In this document: positions 44,783 through 53,805 of the stretch, piece after piece | How positions within the stretch are numbered: the stretch's first letter is position 1 | Layout of the letters: every line of letters starts with the position of its first letter | NCBI RefSeq assembly: GCF_002743335.1 | Contig: NZ_PDZB01000017.1 | Coordinates: 1-64,000 of the forward strand | Source of the DNA: Sporosarcina sp. P32b | GTDB taxonomy: Bacteria > Bacillota > Bacilli > Bacillales_A > Planococcaceae | Reading direction: 5' to 3' | DNA: 64,000 bases | The notes under the pieces: model-generated | The model's input: only the letters and a program-made list of their open reading frames with translations | The model's database searches: none | What the model was told of the DNA's origin: nothing | Position numbers and translations under genes: made by a program

Positions 44783-45829
44783 CTGAATAAAGTATTTACT
44801 GGTATGGCGTTCACAGGGGTACCTTTAGTATTTATAGCATCATTCTTGAATTGGTCAGATTTATGGATGTTTGCGTTATGCTGTTACAGTATTATTGCTC
44901 TGGCTGCATTTATAGGAAGAGCTACAGAAAGTTTGGCAATTGTTAGTGGTCCACGAATTGGTGGTTTGTTAAATGCAACATTCGGTAACGCGGTAGAACT
45001 AATTATTTCTATATTTACACTGAAAGCCGGATTGATTGCCATCGTGCTGGCGTCGTTGACAGGTTCTGTTTTAGGAAACTTATTATTGGTTCTCGGACTA
45101 TCGTTTTTTGCGGGTGGTCTAAAGCATAAAAGGCAGAACTTCAGTATTTATGATGCGCGATTCAACTCTGCATTACTAGTGTTTGCAATAGTTGTTGCAT
45201 TCGTGATACCGGAAGTATTCTCGATGACGATGGATACAAAAACTGAACTGAATCTGAGTATTGGAATTTCGATCATACTTATTCTGATTTATTTAGCGGG
45301 CCTAGTATTTAAATTATTTACTCACCGTGGTGTATTCGGTTCGGAAAATCATGAGACGGATGAAGTACCAGAGTGGAGTAAGAAGAAAGCTATATTAGTA
45401 TTAATGATTTCGACAGTAGCGGTCGCATTTGTTTCAGAGAAGCTAGTGCATACGTTTGGGACGTTAGGTGAGAAGTTTGGCTGGACGGAGCTGTTTATCG
45501 GTGTCATCATTGTTGCTATCGTTGGAAACGCGGCTGAGCATTCATCTGCGATCACGATGGCGATGAAAAATAAGATGGATATTTCAGTTGAAATCGCTAT
45601 TGGTTCTACATTGCAAGTGGCGATGTTTGTAGCACCTGTTCTTGTATTGATTTCCTTGATGATGCCAACTGCGATGCCGCTCGTATTCACTTGGCCAGAG
45701 CTAATTGCCATGATTACAGCCACCTTGCTAGTCGTCAACATATGTCAAGATGGCGAGTCAAACTGGTTTGAAGGCCTCGTGCTGTTCTCAGCCTATCTAA
45801 TTATGGGTATTGGATTCTTCTTACTGTGA
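44783..45829 (+). CDS. calcium/proton exchanger, CaCA family (YfkE-like)
   Basis: About 349 residues, 11 helices. The two inverted alpha repeats are visible: GGLLNATFGNAVELIIS and later VAIVGNAAEHSSAITMAMK, the acidic-residue motifs that bind calcium. It aligns with B. subtilis YfkE (ChaA) throughout, including the SNWFEGLVL end. It exports Ca2+ in exchange for protons. The start is uncertain: GTG 44774 lacks a spaced ribosome site, while CTG 44783 has GAGGTGG at a good distance and matches the MN start of the homologue. Confidence 0.9.
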   Translation: MNKVFTGMAFTGVPLVFIASFLNWSDLWMFALCCYSIIALAAFIGRATESLAIVSGPRIGGLLNATFGNAVELIISIFTLKAGLIAIVLASLTGSVLGNLLLVLGLSFFAGGLKHKRQNFSIYDARFNSALLVFAIVVAFVIPEVFSMTMDTKTELNLSIGISIILILIYLAGLVFKLFTHRGVFGSENHETDEVPEWSKKKAILVLMISTVAVAFVSEKLVHTFGTLGEKFGWTELFIGVIIVAIVGNAAEHSSAITMAMKNKMDISVEIAIGSTLQVAMFVAPVLVLISLMMPTAMPLVFTWPELIAMITATLLVVNICQDGESNWFEGLVLFSAYLIMGIGFFLL

Positions 45830-46024
45830 GTGGTAAGTTTTAGGTTTAAGAGCGGAATAGAGGTAAGTAACGTTGGTTTATGATGTTCATGAGTGGAATG
45901 AAAAACTAATGTACTATTCTAACTTGAACTAGAATATAAAAAGTATCAGTGTGTTGATTGATAATTCTAATGAAACCTTAAACTATTATAGACTTTTACA
46001 CATTACTTATTTGTATCAAAGTGT

Positions 46025-46062
46025 AAAAACCCGATTCGCATTTTTCAGCGAATCGGGTTTTT
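46025..46062 (+). terminator. rho-independent terminator
   Basis: AAAAACCCGATTCGC/GCGAATCGGGTTTTT, 195 bases after the exchanger gene. The stretch 45830-46024 is AT-rich without an ORF. Confidence 0.8.
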
Positions 46063-46163
46063 ATGTCTTAAAAGAAATAGTCGAATGGAGTAAAGAAAAT
46101 AATGTAAGTTTGATTAGTAGTTAGGAATTTGAACTCCACTTTCAAAATCAGAAATAGACACTA

Positions 46164-46291
46164 GTTGATCGGAGTGGAAGGCGGCGACTCGGGGAGGATC
46201 AGCCCGATCAGGTGAAACAACTAAAGGAGCACCGCGACTAGTTGGTTCACCGCGAGCCCTCCCGAACGCGTCCGCCTGGAACGCAGATCAA
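46164..46291. repeat. imperfect palindromic repeat, copy 2
   Basis: From GTTGATCGGAGTGGAAGGCG to GCAGATCAAC with inner GGTGAAaCAACTA/TAGTTGgTTCACC, and arms including GGGAGG/CCTCCC. High GC, no supported ORF. This copy is closest to the consensus of the dispersed repeat known in bacilli (GGCGACTCC... and a final ATCAAC). Confidence 0.75.
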
Positions 46292-46319
46292 CGTGCCCTC
46301 ACATTCCCACTCACATATC

Positions 46320-47456
46320 TTAAGACAACCGCTGCCTAAAATCCTCATAACCAAATTGTTTTACGACATTGATTTCATTATCCAGCGTATGAAGAACGAT
46401 GGACGGAAGATTAACCCCGTTAAACGTATTGTTCTTCACCATGGAATAATGCGCCATATCACAAAATACAAGTCGGTCACCCGGCTTCAACGGCTGATCG
46501 AAAGAATAATCCCCAATTACATCACCAGCCAAACAAGTTGCGCCGCCTAATCGATAAGTATGGGCTTTTTCATTTGCCGCACCAGCATCGATAATCTCTG
46601 GTCGATAAGGCATCTCCAGAACGTCTGGCATATGGCAAGAAGCCGATGTGTCGAGAATAGCAATGTCCATGCCATTATGCATCGTATCAAGTACTGTCGC
46701 CACGAGGAAACCTGTGTTGAGGGCGACAGCTTCACCTGGCTCTAGATAAACGTCGAGATTATATTTATCTTGCATGAAACGAATGCAACGAATCAATGTC
46801 TCGAGGTCGTAATCAGGACGAGTGATATGATGACCGCCACCGAAGTTGATCCATTTCATCTTCTGTAAATAATGACCGAACTCTTCATCTATGATTTGAA
46901 TTGTCCGCCACAATGTATCGGAGTTTTGCTCGCACATCGTGTGGAAGTGCAGGCCGCTAATTCCATCAAGTTCATCGGGTTCAAAGTTTTCCAACGTAAC
47001 ACCGAATCGTGAATAGGTGAAGCAAGGGTTGTACATGTCCACATCAATCTCCGAGTACTCAGGATTGATCCGGATTCCGCATTCAATGGGCTTCTCCTGC
47101 TTCTGAACTCGATCTTTGAATTGCTTCCACTGCGCAAATGAATTGAATACTAAGTGATCAGAGTAACGAAGGATTTCCTCAAACTCGTCTTCATGGAAAG
47201 CAGGGGCATACGTGTGTACTTCTTTCCCCATCTCTTCATTGCCAAGACGCGCTTCAAATAGACCACTTGAAGTAACGCCATGCAAATACTGTCCGATTAA
47301 TGGATAGACTTCAAACATTGAAAACCCTTTTTGCGCAAGTAAGATCTTGCATCCTGTTTGATCGATAACGGATTTCATTTTTTCTAAGTTAGTAATCAGC
47401 AGTTTTTCATCCACGACATAACTAGGTGATGGGACTGCTTGTACATCGAAGTTCAC
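46320..47456 (-). CDS. nspC: carboxynorspermidine/carboxyspermidine decarboxylase
   Basis: About 378 residues, alanine-racemase-fold PLP enzyme. The Schiff-base lysine is in ILLAQKGFS, HFHTMCEQNSD and WINFGGGHHITRPDYD line the PLP phosphate, and DTSASCHMPDV is the substrate cysteine segment typical of this enzyme. It decarboxylates carboxyspermidine or carboxynorspermidine to the triamine. The start is GTG 47456 with GAGGTGA upstream, preferred over the in-frame GTG 47465. Last gene of the polyamine operon. No terminator is seen before 46291. Confidence 0.9.
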   Translation of the reverse strand: MNFDVQAVPSPSYVVDEKLLITNLEKMKSVIDQTGCKILLAQKGFSMFEVYPLIGQYLHGVTSSGLFEARLGNEEMGKEVHTYAPAFHEDEFEEILRYSDHLVFNSFAQWKQFKDRVQKQEKPIECGIRINPEYSEIDVDMYNPCFTYSRFGVTLENFEPDELDGISGLHFHTMCEQNSDTLWRTIQIIDEEFGHYLQKMKWINFGGGHHITRPDYDLETLIRCIRFMQDKYNLDVYLEPGEAVALNTGFLVATVLDTMHNGMDIAILDTSASCHMPDVLEMPYRPEIIDAGAANEKAHTYRLGGATCLAGDVIGDYSFDQPLKPGDRLVFCDMAHYSMVKNNTFNGVNLPSIVLHTLDNEINVVKQFGYEDFRQRLS

Positions 47457-47466
47457 ACTATTCACC

Positions 47467-48666
47467 TCAGTCTATCAAAGTTGGATTAAAATCTTCGTGC
47501 CAAGGTAAACCATACTCATTCAACGCTTCCATGAATGGATCTGGATCGAATTCTTCAATATTGAAGACACCTGGCTTTTTCCACTTGCCTGTTAACATCA
47601 TCATGGCACCGATCATAGCTGGTACTCCTGTTGTATAGGAAATAGCTTGTGATCCCACTTCACGATAGCATTCTTGGTGATCACAAATATTGTAAACATA
47701 ATACGTTTTTGGTTCGCCGTTTTTCGTACCTTGATAGATACAACCGATATTCGTTTTTCCTTTCGTACGTGGTCCAAGAGAAGCAGGGTCAGGTAGTATA
47801 GCTTTCAAGAATTGTAGTGGTACGATTTGCTGACCTTCGTAATCGATTGGTTCAATAGACGTCATACCTACATTTTCAAGTACACGCAAATGCGTCAAAT
47901 ACTTTTCGGAGAACGTCATCCAGAAACGAATTTTATTTACACCGGTAATATTTTTCGCCAATGATTCAAGTTCCTCATGGTATAGCAAGTAGACATCTTT
48001 TGGTCCGATTTCAGGTAAATCATAGACGCGTTTTACTTCGAGAGGTTCTGTTTCAATGAATTCTCCGTTTTCATAATAGCGTCCATTTGCTGTGATTTCG
48101 CGGATGTTGATTTCTGGATTAAAGTTAGTTGCGAATGGATAGCCGTGATCACCTGCGTTGGCATCGACAATATCAATCGTATGGATTTCATCGAAGTAAT
48201 GCTTCAATGCGTAGGCGGAGAACACACCGGTTACACCAGGATCGAAACCGCTCCCAAGCAATGCGGTAATACCTGCTTCCTCAAATTTTTCTTTATAAGC
48301 CCACTGCCATTTATATTCGAATTTCGCTGTATCAAGCGGCTCGTAGTTAGCGGTATCTAGATAATCCACTTTTGTTTCAAGGCAGGCATCCATAATCGTC
48401 AAATCCTGATAAGGCAATGCGACATTAATGACGATATCCGGTTTGAATTCATTGATTAACGCGACTAGCTCAGGCACGTTGTCTGCATCTACTTGTGCTG
48501 TTTGGATTTTCGTCTGTCCACCATCCAGCTTTTCTTTCAACGCATCACATTTTGATTTCGTACGACTTGCGATACAGATTTCTTCAAATACATCTGGTAC
48601 CTCACAACACTTATGCACGACAACACTAGCTACACCGCCAGCTCCAATAATTAATGCTTTTCCCAT
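47467..48666 (-). CDS. carboxynorspermidine/carboxyspermidine synthase (saccharopine dehydrogenase family)
   Basis: 399 residues: Rossmann GKALIIGAGGVASVVVHKCC, saccharopine dehydrogenase NADP-binding fold, and LLGSGFDPGVTGVFSAYALKHYF. It condenses aspartate beta-semialdehyde with putrescine (or diaminopropane) and reduces the imine with NADPH, giving the substrate of nspC. ATG 48666 follows GGTGGTG. Its stop is eleven bases upstream of the nspC start. Name by family and by context beside nspC. Confidence 0.9.
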   Translation of the reverse strand: MGKALIIGAGGVASVVVHKCCEVPDVFEEICIASRTKSKCDALKEKLDGGQTKIQTAQVDADNVPELVALINEFKPDIVINVALPYQDLTIMDACLETKVDYLDTANYEPLDTAKFEYKWQWAYKEKFEEAGITALLGSGFDPGVTGVFSAYALKHYFDEIHTIDIVDANAGDHGYPFATNFNPEINIREITANGRYYENGEFIETEPLEVKRVYDLPEIGPKDVYLLYHEELESLAKNITGVNKIRFWMTFSEKYLTHLRVLENVGMTSIEPIDYEGQQIVPLQFLKAILPDPASLGPRTKGKTNIGCIYQGTKNGEPKTYYVYNICDHQECYREVGSQAISYTTGVPAMIGAMMMLTGKWKKPGVFNIEEFDPDPFMEALNEYGLPWHEDFNPTLID

Positions 48667-48682
48667 TAAAGACACCACCAAA

Positions 48683-49543
48683 TTAGTTATTTTTATTTAT
48701 AGCAATCGTTAATTCACGTAACACTTTACAAGCCACGGCAGTTGATGCGCCGCTTTGGTCGTAGATAGGAGACAGCTCGTTAATATCACAGGCAACGATA
48801 TTCAAACCACTGACTGTCATAATCGCTTTTAGCAATTCAACAAAGCTCACGCCGCCCGCTTCCGGTGTACCGGTTCCAGGGAATACGGAAGGATCCAGTA
48901 CGTCCAGATCAATCGTCAAATAGACGGGTTTACCTTGTAGTTTTTCAACCGTATCTTCAAGACCATCAAAATTAAATTTATTCATATAGACATGATGTTT
49001 TGCCGCCCATTCGAATTCTGGACGATCACCGGAACGAATGCCGTATTGGAATATTTTATTATCACCAAGCAAATCCCAGATTCTACGAATAACTGTAGCG
49101 TGAGATAGACGTTGATCTAAATACTCTTCGCGCAAGTCTGTATGTGCATCGAATTGGATGACATGTAAATCAGGGTGCATTTTCGCAACAGCGCGCACAG
49201 CGCCTAATGTCACTAAATGTTCGCCACCAATCATGCAAGAGATTTTTCCATCATTCAGAACAAGTGAAGTGAACTCTTCAATTTGCTCGAGAGCACGCTC
49301 TGTATTACCAAAACTTAATTCCAAATCACCGCCGTCGAATAATGAGTAATCCGTTAAATCAGCTTCCTGATAAGGACTGTATGTCTCGAGACCGAATGAT
49401 TCGCTACGCATCACTTTACTGGCGAATCGCGTACCAGGACGGAAAGATGTTGTGGAATCAAAGGGGGCACCGAAAATTACGAATGAGGAAACCTCGTAAT
49501 CTGCTTCGAAACCTAAAAATGTTTCTATATTTTTATTTAGCAT
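48683..49543 (-). CDS. speB: agmatinase
   Basis: A 286-residue ureohydrolase with full binuclear manganese motifs: GGEHLVTLG, QFDAHTDLREEY, and DLDVLDPSVFPGTGTPEAGG. It splits agmatine to putrescine and urea. ATG 49543 overlaps the end of speE by 11 bases. The putrescine product is the shared substrate of speE and of the next gene in the operon. Confidence 0.9.
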   Translation of the reverse strand: MLNKNIETFLGFEADYEVSSFVIFGAPFDSTTSFRPGTRFASKVMRSESFGLETYSPYQEADLTDYSLFDGGDLELSFGNTERALEQIEEFTSLVLNDGKISCMIGGEHLVTLGAVRAVAKMHPDLHVIQFDAHTDLREEYLDQRLSHATVIRRIWDLLGDNKIFQYGIRSGDRPEFEWAAKHHVYMNKFNFDGLEDTVEKLQGKPVYLTIDLDVLDPSVFPGTGTPEAGGVSFVELLKAIMTVSGLNIVACDINELSPIYDQSGASTAVACKVLRELTIAINKNN

Positions 49544-50384
49544 GAATCAGTAACTCCTTAACATAATTTGGCAAGGCGAACGAGCCGACATGAAGTTTGG
49601 TATTGTAATATTTTGTTTGTAAACCAATTGCGTTCCATGCTTCAGCATCCAAATCTTCTATGGGGTCATATTCCTTGGAAGCAAATCCGAACAGCCAATG
49701 CCCTGAAGGATAGGTTGGAATATGCGCTTGATAGACTTTAGAAACGGGGAAGAACCCCATGATACTTTTATGTGCTCGCTGCATACCACGTGCGTCTTCA
49801 GCGTAGAAAGGACTTTCATGTTGATTCACAAGAATGCCTTGTTCATTCAACGCTTTATAGCAATTGCCATAAAACTCTTTCGTGAAGAGACCTTCACCCG
49901 GCCCGAATGGATCGGTGGAATCGACAATAATCAAGTCATAGGCGTTCTCTTGTTGACGGACGAATTTCAGGCCGTCCTCAAAATATAGCGTGACGCGCGG
50001 ATCCGTTAGTTTTGCTGCCGTTTGCGGTAAAAACTTCTGGCATACATTCACAACCTCCTCATCAATTTCCACCATATCGATTTGTTTGATCGATGGATAA
50101 CGCGTCAATTCGCGCACGGTGCCACCATCACCTGCACCAATAACTAACACTTTCTGTATGGACGGATTGGTAGCCATCGGCACGTGAACAATCATATCGT
50201 GATAAATGAATTCGTCCTTCTCCGTCACCATGACATATCCGTCTAGTGTCAAAATCTTACCGAACTCAGTCGTTTGGAAGACATCAATTTTCTGGAATTC
50301 ACTTGTCGCGGAATATAAATGTTCTTCAACGCGAAAGGAAAAGCGGGTATGGGGTGAATGATCTTCGGTAAACCATAGATTCAT
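49533..50384 (-). CDS. speE: polyamine aminopropyltransferase (spermidine synthase)
   Basis: 283 residues: N-terminal beta hairpin domain (SFRVEEHLYSATSEFQKIDVF), then LVIGAGDGGTVRELTRY and DLIIVDSTDPFGPGEGLFT of the Rossmann aminopropyltransferase. It moves the aminopropyl group from decarboxylated S-adenosylmethionine to putrescine. The ATG overlaps the speA stop by one base (TAATG). Confidence 0.92.
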   Translation of the reverse strand: MNLWFTEDHSPHTRFSFRVEEHLYSATSEFQKIDVFQTTEFGKILTLDGYVMVTEKDEFIYHDMIVHVPMATNPSIQKVLVIGAGDGGTVRELTRYPSIKQIDMVEIDEEVVNVCQKFLPQTAAKLTDPRVTLYFEDGLKFVRQQENAYDLIIVDSTDPFGPGEGLFTKEFYGNCYKALNEQGILVNQHESPFYAEDARGMQRAHKSIMGFFPVSKVYQAHIPTYPSGHWLFGFASKEYDPIEDLDAEAWNAIGLQTKYYNTKLHVGSFALPNYVKELLIHAK

Positions 50385-51838
50385 TAGACGTCCTCCTTCA
50401 CTACGTTAATATAATCAACATTTGAATCTTCGGTACCTGTCAGGAAACAACCTTTGTCCTTGCAGTAGTCGATATAGTCGATGATCTCATCGGTAATGCG
50501 TTCTCCTGGAGCTACAATCGGAATGCCTGGAGGGTAGCACATGACAAATTCACTTGCTACGTGACCTGAAGATTCAGTCAACGGAAGTAATTCTTTCTCC
50601 GCATAAAAGGCTTGTTGAGGTGACTGGACAATTTCTGGATTGATATACTCATGGTCGAATAATGAACTAGGGTCTTTTTTATAACGCCTATTGATTTCTG
50701 CTAAAGCTGCTACCAAACGTTCCAGATCAAGTGTCCGGTCACCGACAGAAATATAAGCTAGGATATTTGCCACGTCCCCGAACTCGATTTGAATATCGTA
50801 TTCGTCGCGCAAAATATCATAGACTTCAATGCCAGCTAGACCTATTTTTCGCGTGTGGATGGATAATTTAGATTCATCGAAATCGTAGATGGTATCTCCG
50901 TTGATCAACTCTTTAGAATAAGCATAGTAGCCGCCAATTTTATTGACTTCATCACGCGTATACTGTGCCATCCTGATCACTTTATCGAAGATTTCTTGAC
51001 CATGTAGCGCAAGATTTTTACGTGAAATATCCAATGACGACATCAATAAATATGAACCACTCGTTGTCTGCGTGAGGTTAATAATCTGTCGCGTATAGCC
51101 TTCACTTACTTCATTATTGATCAATAAAAATGAACTTTGCGTTAAAGACCCACCTGATTTATGCATACTGATAGAAGCCATATCCGCGCCGACGGACATA
51201 GCGGAAGCAGGCAATTTATCGTTGAAATAAAAATGTGTGCCATGTGCTTCATCCACTAATACGAGCATCCCGTGTGCGTGTGCTAAATCCGTAATGGCTT
51301 GCATATTGGAGCAGATACCATAATAAGTTGGATTATTGATAAGAATCGCTTTGGCATCAGGGTGTTCCACGATTGCCTTCTTTACTTCATCCACAGCCAT
51401 ACCAAGTGGAATGCCAAGCTCTTCTTGAACTCCAGGATTCACATAGATAGGAATAGCGCCGCTCAAGATCAAGGCATTAATTGCGCTACGATGAACATTT
51501 CGCGGCATGATGATTTTCTCACCTACTTTACAAGCGGTCATGACCATAGCTTGTACAGCAGAAGTTGTCCCATTTACAAGCAAGAAGGCGTGCTTCGCGC
51601 CAAAAGCGTCTGCCGCCAACTCTTCAGCCTCACGAATAACGGAAACGGGGTGACATAAATTATCAAGAGGTTTCATGGAATTCACGTCATGATGCAAGCA
51701 AGTTTCCCCAAGGAAATCTGCAAGTTCCTTATTGCCTCGACCGTGTTTATGTCCGGGAACATCAAAAGGAACGACACGTGCTTCTTGATATTGTTGCAAT
51801 GCATCCATAATTGGAACGCGATGTTGTGATAATTTCAA
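50384..51838 (-). CDS. speA: arginine decarboxylase (Orn/Lys/Arg decarboxylase family)
   Basis: 484 residues, PLP fold type I. FDVPGHKHGRGN, VNGTTSAVQAMVM, VDEAHGTHF, and SISMHKSGGSLTQSS carrying the Schiff-base lysine. It aligns with B. subtilis SpeA, which makes agmatine from arginine. The start is TTG 51838 with GAGGAG seven bases upstream and matches the homologue (SQH...PI); a longer frame to 51889 would overlap speD. Arginine specificity is inferred from the agmatinase beside it. Confidence 0.9.
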   Translation of the reverse strand: MKLSQHRVPIMDALQQYQEARVVPFDVPGHKHGRGNKELADFLGETCLHHDVNSMKPLDNLCHPVSVIREAEELAADAFGAKHAFLLVNGTTSAVQAMVMTACKVGEKIIMPRNVHRSAINALILSGAIPIYVNPGVQEELGIPLGMAVDEVKKAIVEHPDAKAILINNPTYYGICSNMQAITDLAHAHGMLVLVDEAHGTHFYFNDKLPASAMSVGADMASISMHKSGGSLTQSSFLLINNEVSEGYTRQIINLTQTTSGSYLLMSSLDISRKNLALHGQEIFDKVIRMAQYTRDEVNKIGGYYAYSKELINGDTIYDFDESKLSIHTRKIGLAGIEVYDILRDEYDIQIEFGDVANILAYISVGDRTLDLERLVAALAEINRRYKKDPSSLFDHEYINPEIVQSPQQAFYAEKELLPLTESSGHVASEFVMCYPPGIPIVAPGERITDEIIDYIDYCKDKGCFLTGTEDSNVDYINVVKEDV

Positions 51839-51848
51839 CGGTCTCTCC

Positions 51849-52673
51849 TCACTCATTTTCATAAACGTTAGAACCGCTGTAGATTTCAATCATCTCTTTG
51901 CGAAGATTATGAGAGATTTGAAGGCGTTCTTTTGGTGGTAATTCTGAAACGTCTTTGTTAAATAGGTAATCCTGTAAATCGATCTCTTTAATGAGTAATT
52001 TTGTATGGAAGATATTCGCCTGGTAAACATTCACATCGATTGCATCATACTTCTGTAATGTTTTCTCATCAATGAAGTCTTGGATGGATGTGATTGCATG
52101 ATCCATAAATAGTTTTTTGCCGTCTACTGAACGTGTAAATCCACGCACGCGATAATCGGCAGTAATGATGTCCGAGTCAAAGCTTCCAATTAGGTAGTCA
52201 AGCGCGTTCAAAGGAGAAATCTCTCCACACGTTGACACATCTATATCTACACGAAACGTCGCAATAGAGTTATCCGGATGATACTCGGGATACGTATGAA
52301 CCGTTACGTGACTTTTATCTAAATGACTGACGACGGAATCCTTATCTGGCAAGATGGGGATCGCACCTTGATTACAAGAAGGATCAATTTGTGATGCAGG
52401 GAATTTTTCCTCTGAAATCATTAACGTTACACTAGCACCTTGAGGGTCGTAATCTTGTTTACTGACATTCAAAACATGTGCACCAATCATTTCGGTGACA
52501 TCGTAGAGAATTTTCGTTAAACGTTCTGAATTGTATTGCTCATCTATATAGGCGATATACTCACTCTGCTCTCTTCTACTTTTTGCATAGCTTACATCGT
52601 AAATGTTGAAGCTAAGAGTTTTGGTGAGGTTGTTAAAGCCGTAGAGCTTCAGCTTATTTTCCAACCGAAACAT
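51849..52673 (-). CDS. speD: S-adenosylmethionine decarboxylase proenzyme, class 1A
   Basis: 274 residues, the long E. coli type rather than the 120-residue type usual in Bacillus. KLKLYGFNNLTKTLSFNIYD and YIAYIDEQYNSERLT match E. coli SpeD, and the cleavage and pyruvoyl site is Lys120-Ser121 in LDKSHVTVHTYPE. RVDIDVSTCGEISPLNALDYL follows. It supplies decarboxylated AdoMet to SpeE. First gene of the operon. ATG 52673 is behind AAAGGACGG. A terminator-like hairpin stands in its leader. Confidence 0.92.
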   Translation of the reverse strand: MFRLENKLKLYGFNNLTKTLSFNIYDVSYAKSRREQSEYIAYIDEQYNSERLTKILYDVTEMIGAHVLNVSKQDYDPQGASVTLMISEEKFPASQIDPSCNQGAIPILPDKDSVVSHLDKSHVTVHTYPEYHPDNSIATFRVDIDVSTCGEISPLNALDYLIGSFDSDIITADYRVRGFTRSVDGKKLFMDHAITSIQDFIDEKTLQKYDAIDVNVYQANIFHTKLLIKEIDLQDYLFNKDVSELPPKERLQISHNLRKEMIEIYSGSNVYENE

Positions 52674-52713
52674 CCGTCCTTTCTATATAAAGTGTTTATA
52701 AATTAAGTTCACA

Positions 52714-52821
52714 TAAAAAAGTCCCTCTCCAATCCACATGAAATAATACAAACATGACAGATTGGAGAGGGACCTTTACTCTGTTTCGCTTGTTGATATA
52801 ACAATAGAGAGGATCTCTATT
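52714..52821 (-). promoter_or_regulatory. speD leader with terminator hairpin (possible attenuator)
   Basis: On the minus strand GTCCCTCTCCAATC and GATTGGAGAGGGAC form a 14-bp stem with a 25-base loop, followed by TTTTTT (52714-52773). Further upstream is a second hairpin AATAGAGA-GGA-TCTCTATT (52803-52821). A TATAAT -10 lies at 52902-52907 and there is no gene between, so the terminator is inside the operon leader. Confidence 0.6.
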
Positions 52822-53058
52822 CCATTACATAACAGGTGATTGGATTGGCATAATGCTCGCAGGTACTCTTCCTAAATTAAAAAACTTATGAAATTAATCT
52901 CATTATAAAGGAAAGTGAATTAAAAATATATACTTTTTATTGAAAAGAATTAGAAAACATATATTTTAAAGTGTAAGGTAAAATGATTTGAATTGTCGTC
53001 AGTGCGTCTTTACGATATGGTATATAGAACAATTACTACATTTTCTGGAGGTAATGAT

Positions 53059-53466
53059 ATGAACGATACGACAGTGGAATACTTGGAACAAGTTCGACAA
53101 GATTTCGAGACAAGTCCTTTCTGGAAGTTTGCAGGTCTGCAAACCCAAAGATTAGAAGCTGGTCATGTGGAATTATATTTACCTTATCGTCAACACTATG
53201 ATAATGTACGCGGAACTATTCACGGCGGTATGTATATGTCCGTTCTCGATACGACGATGGGAATGCTTTGTCGTTCGATGGGTGCAAATGATGTCATGAC
53301 GATACAAATGACAACACAATTTCTGAAGCCGGTCGTTCAGGAAGCTGTTTATTCAAAAGCTGCCGTTATTAATAGAACACGTTCTACGGCTTTGGTTGAA
53401 GGAACACTCTTCAACGAGAAAGATGAATTAGTTGCCCATTGTACTGCTACATTCAAGTTGAAATGA
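53059..53466 (+). CDS. PaaI-type hotdog thioesterase
   Basis: A 135-residue single hotdog-fold protein. The central helix motif GTIHGGMYMSVLDTTMGMLCR and the TIQMTTQFLKPV strand match the PaaI-type (HGG) acyl-CoA thioesterases. Hydrolyses acyl-CoA, substrate unknown. The start is ATG 53059 behind GGAGG; the open frame extends to 52993 without a site. The gap upstream from 52908 is AT-rich with no ORF. Confidence 0.85.
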   Translation: MNDTTVEYLEQVRQDFETSPFWKFAGLQTQRLEAGHVELYLPYRQHYDNVRGTIHGGMYMSVLDTTMGMLCRSMGANDVMTIQMTTQFLKPVVQEAVYSKAAVINRTRSTALVEGTLFNEKDELVAHCTATFKLK

Positions 53467-53512
53467 TAACCATGAACCGAGAAGCGTTACATAGGCGTCT
53501 AGCTTTACAATT

Positions 53513-53544
53513 AAAAAGCAGCCAAGCATAAAAGCTTGGCTGCT
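53513..53544 (-). terminator. terminator of the DUF1540 gene
   Basis: AGCAGCCAAGC/GCTTGGCTGCT, with the T run on the minus strand only. Confidence 0.8.
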
Positions 53545-53554
53545 GCTCGGTGGA

Positions 53555-53710
53555 TCATCCTTTTGGAATGAACGTACCACAATCTGTTTCGGCTGAGTCT
53601 TTTGCTTTTCTTCCTTTTCGTGAAATCACTTTGATTTCATCTGCTCCACACTGATTACCTGATTCCCAAAAATGACAGTTCGTTACTTCACATAATACGT
53701 CTTTTGCCAA
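53555..53710 (-). CDS. DUF1540 cysteine-rich small protein
   Basis: A 51-residue protein, LCEVTNCHFWESGNQCGADE, then an ISRKGRKAKDSAETDCGTF end. Four cysteines in the C-x4-C-x8-C...C order of DUF1540 proteins, probably metal-binding, common in spore-forming Firmicutes, function unknown. The start is TTG 53710 with GGAGGTG six bases upstream, and a dedicated terminator follows. Confidence 0.8.
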   Translation of the reverse strand: MAKDVLCEVTNCHFWESGNQCGADEIKVISRKGRKAKDSAETDCGTFIPKG

Positions 53711-53805
53711 TTGACCCACCTCCTTTTTACTAGCATATCCAGAATCAATTCATACATACAGGAGATAGGGAAGTAATACATTATGATCACTTTGGAGGAG
53801 AATTC

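Noticed and set aside
46242-46550. A 102-codon plus-strand ORF across the palindromic repeat and the end of nspC
   Set aside because: It runs through a repeat and antisense to a conserved enzyme gene.
52714-52907. A known riboswitch in the speD leader
   Set aside because: I looked for S-box, T-box and preQ1 consensus elements and found none. Only a hairpin terminator and a palindrome can be supported.
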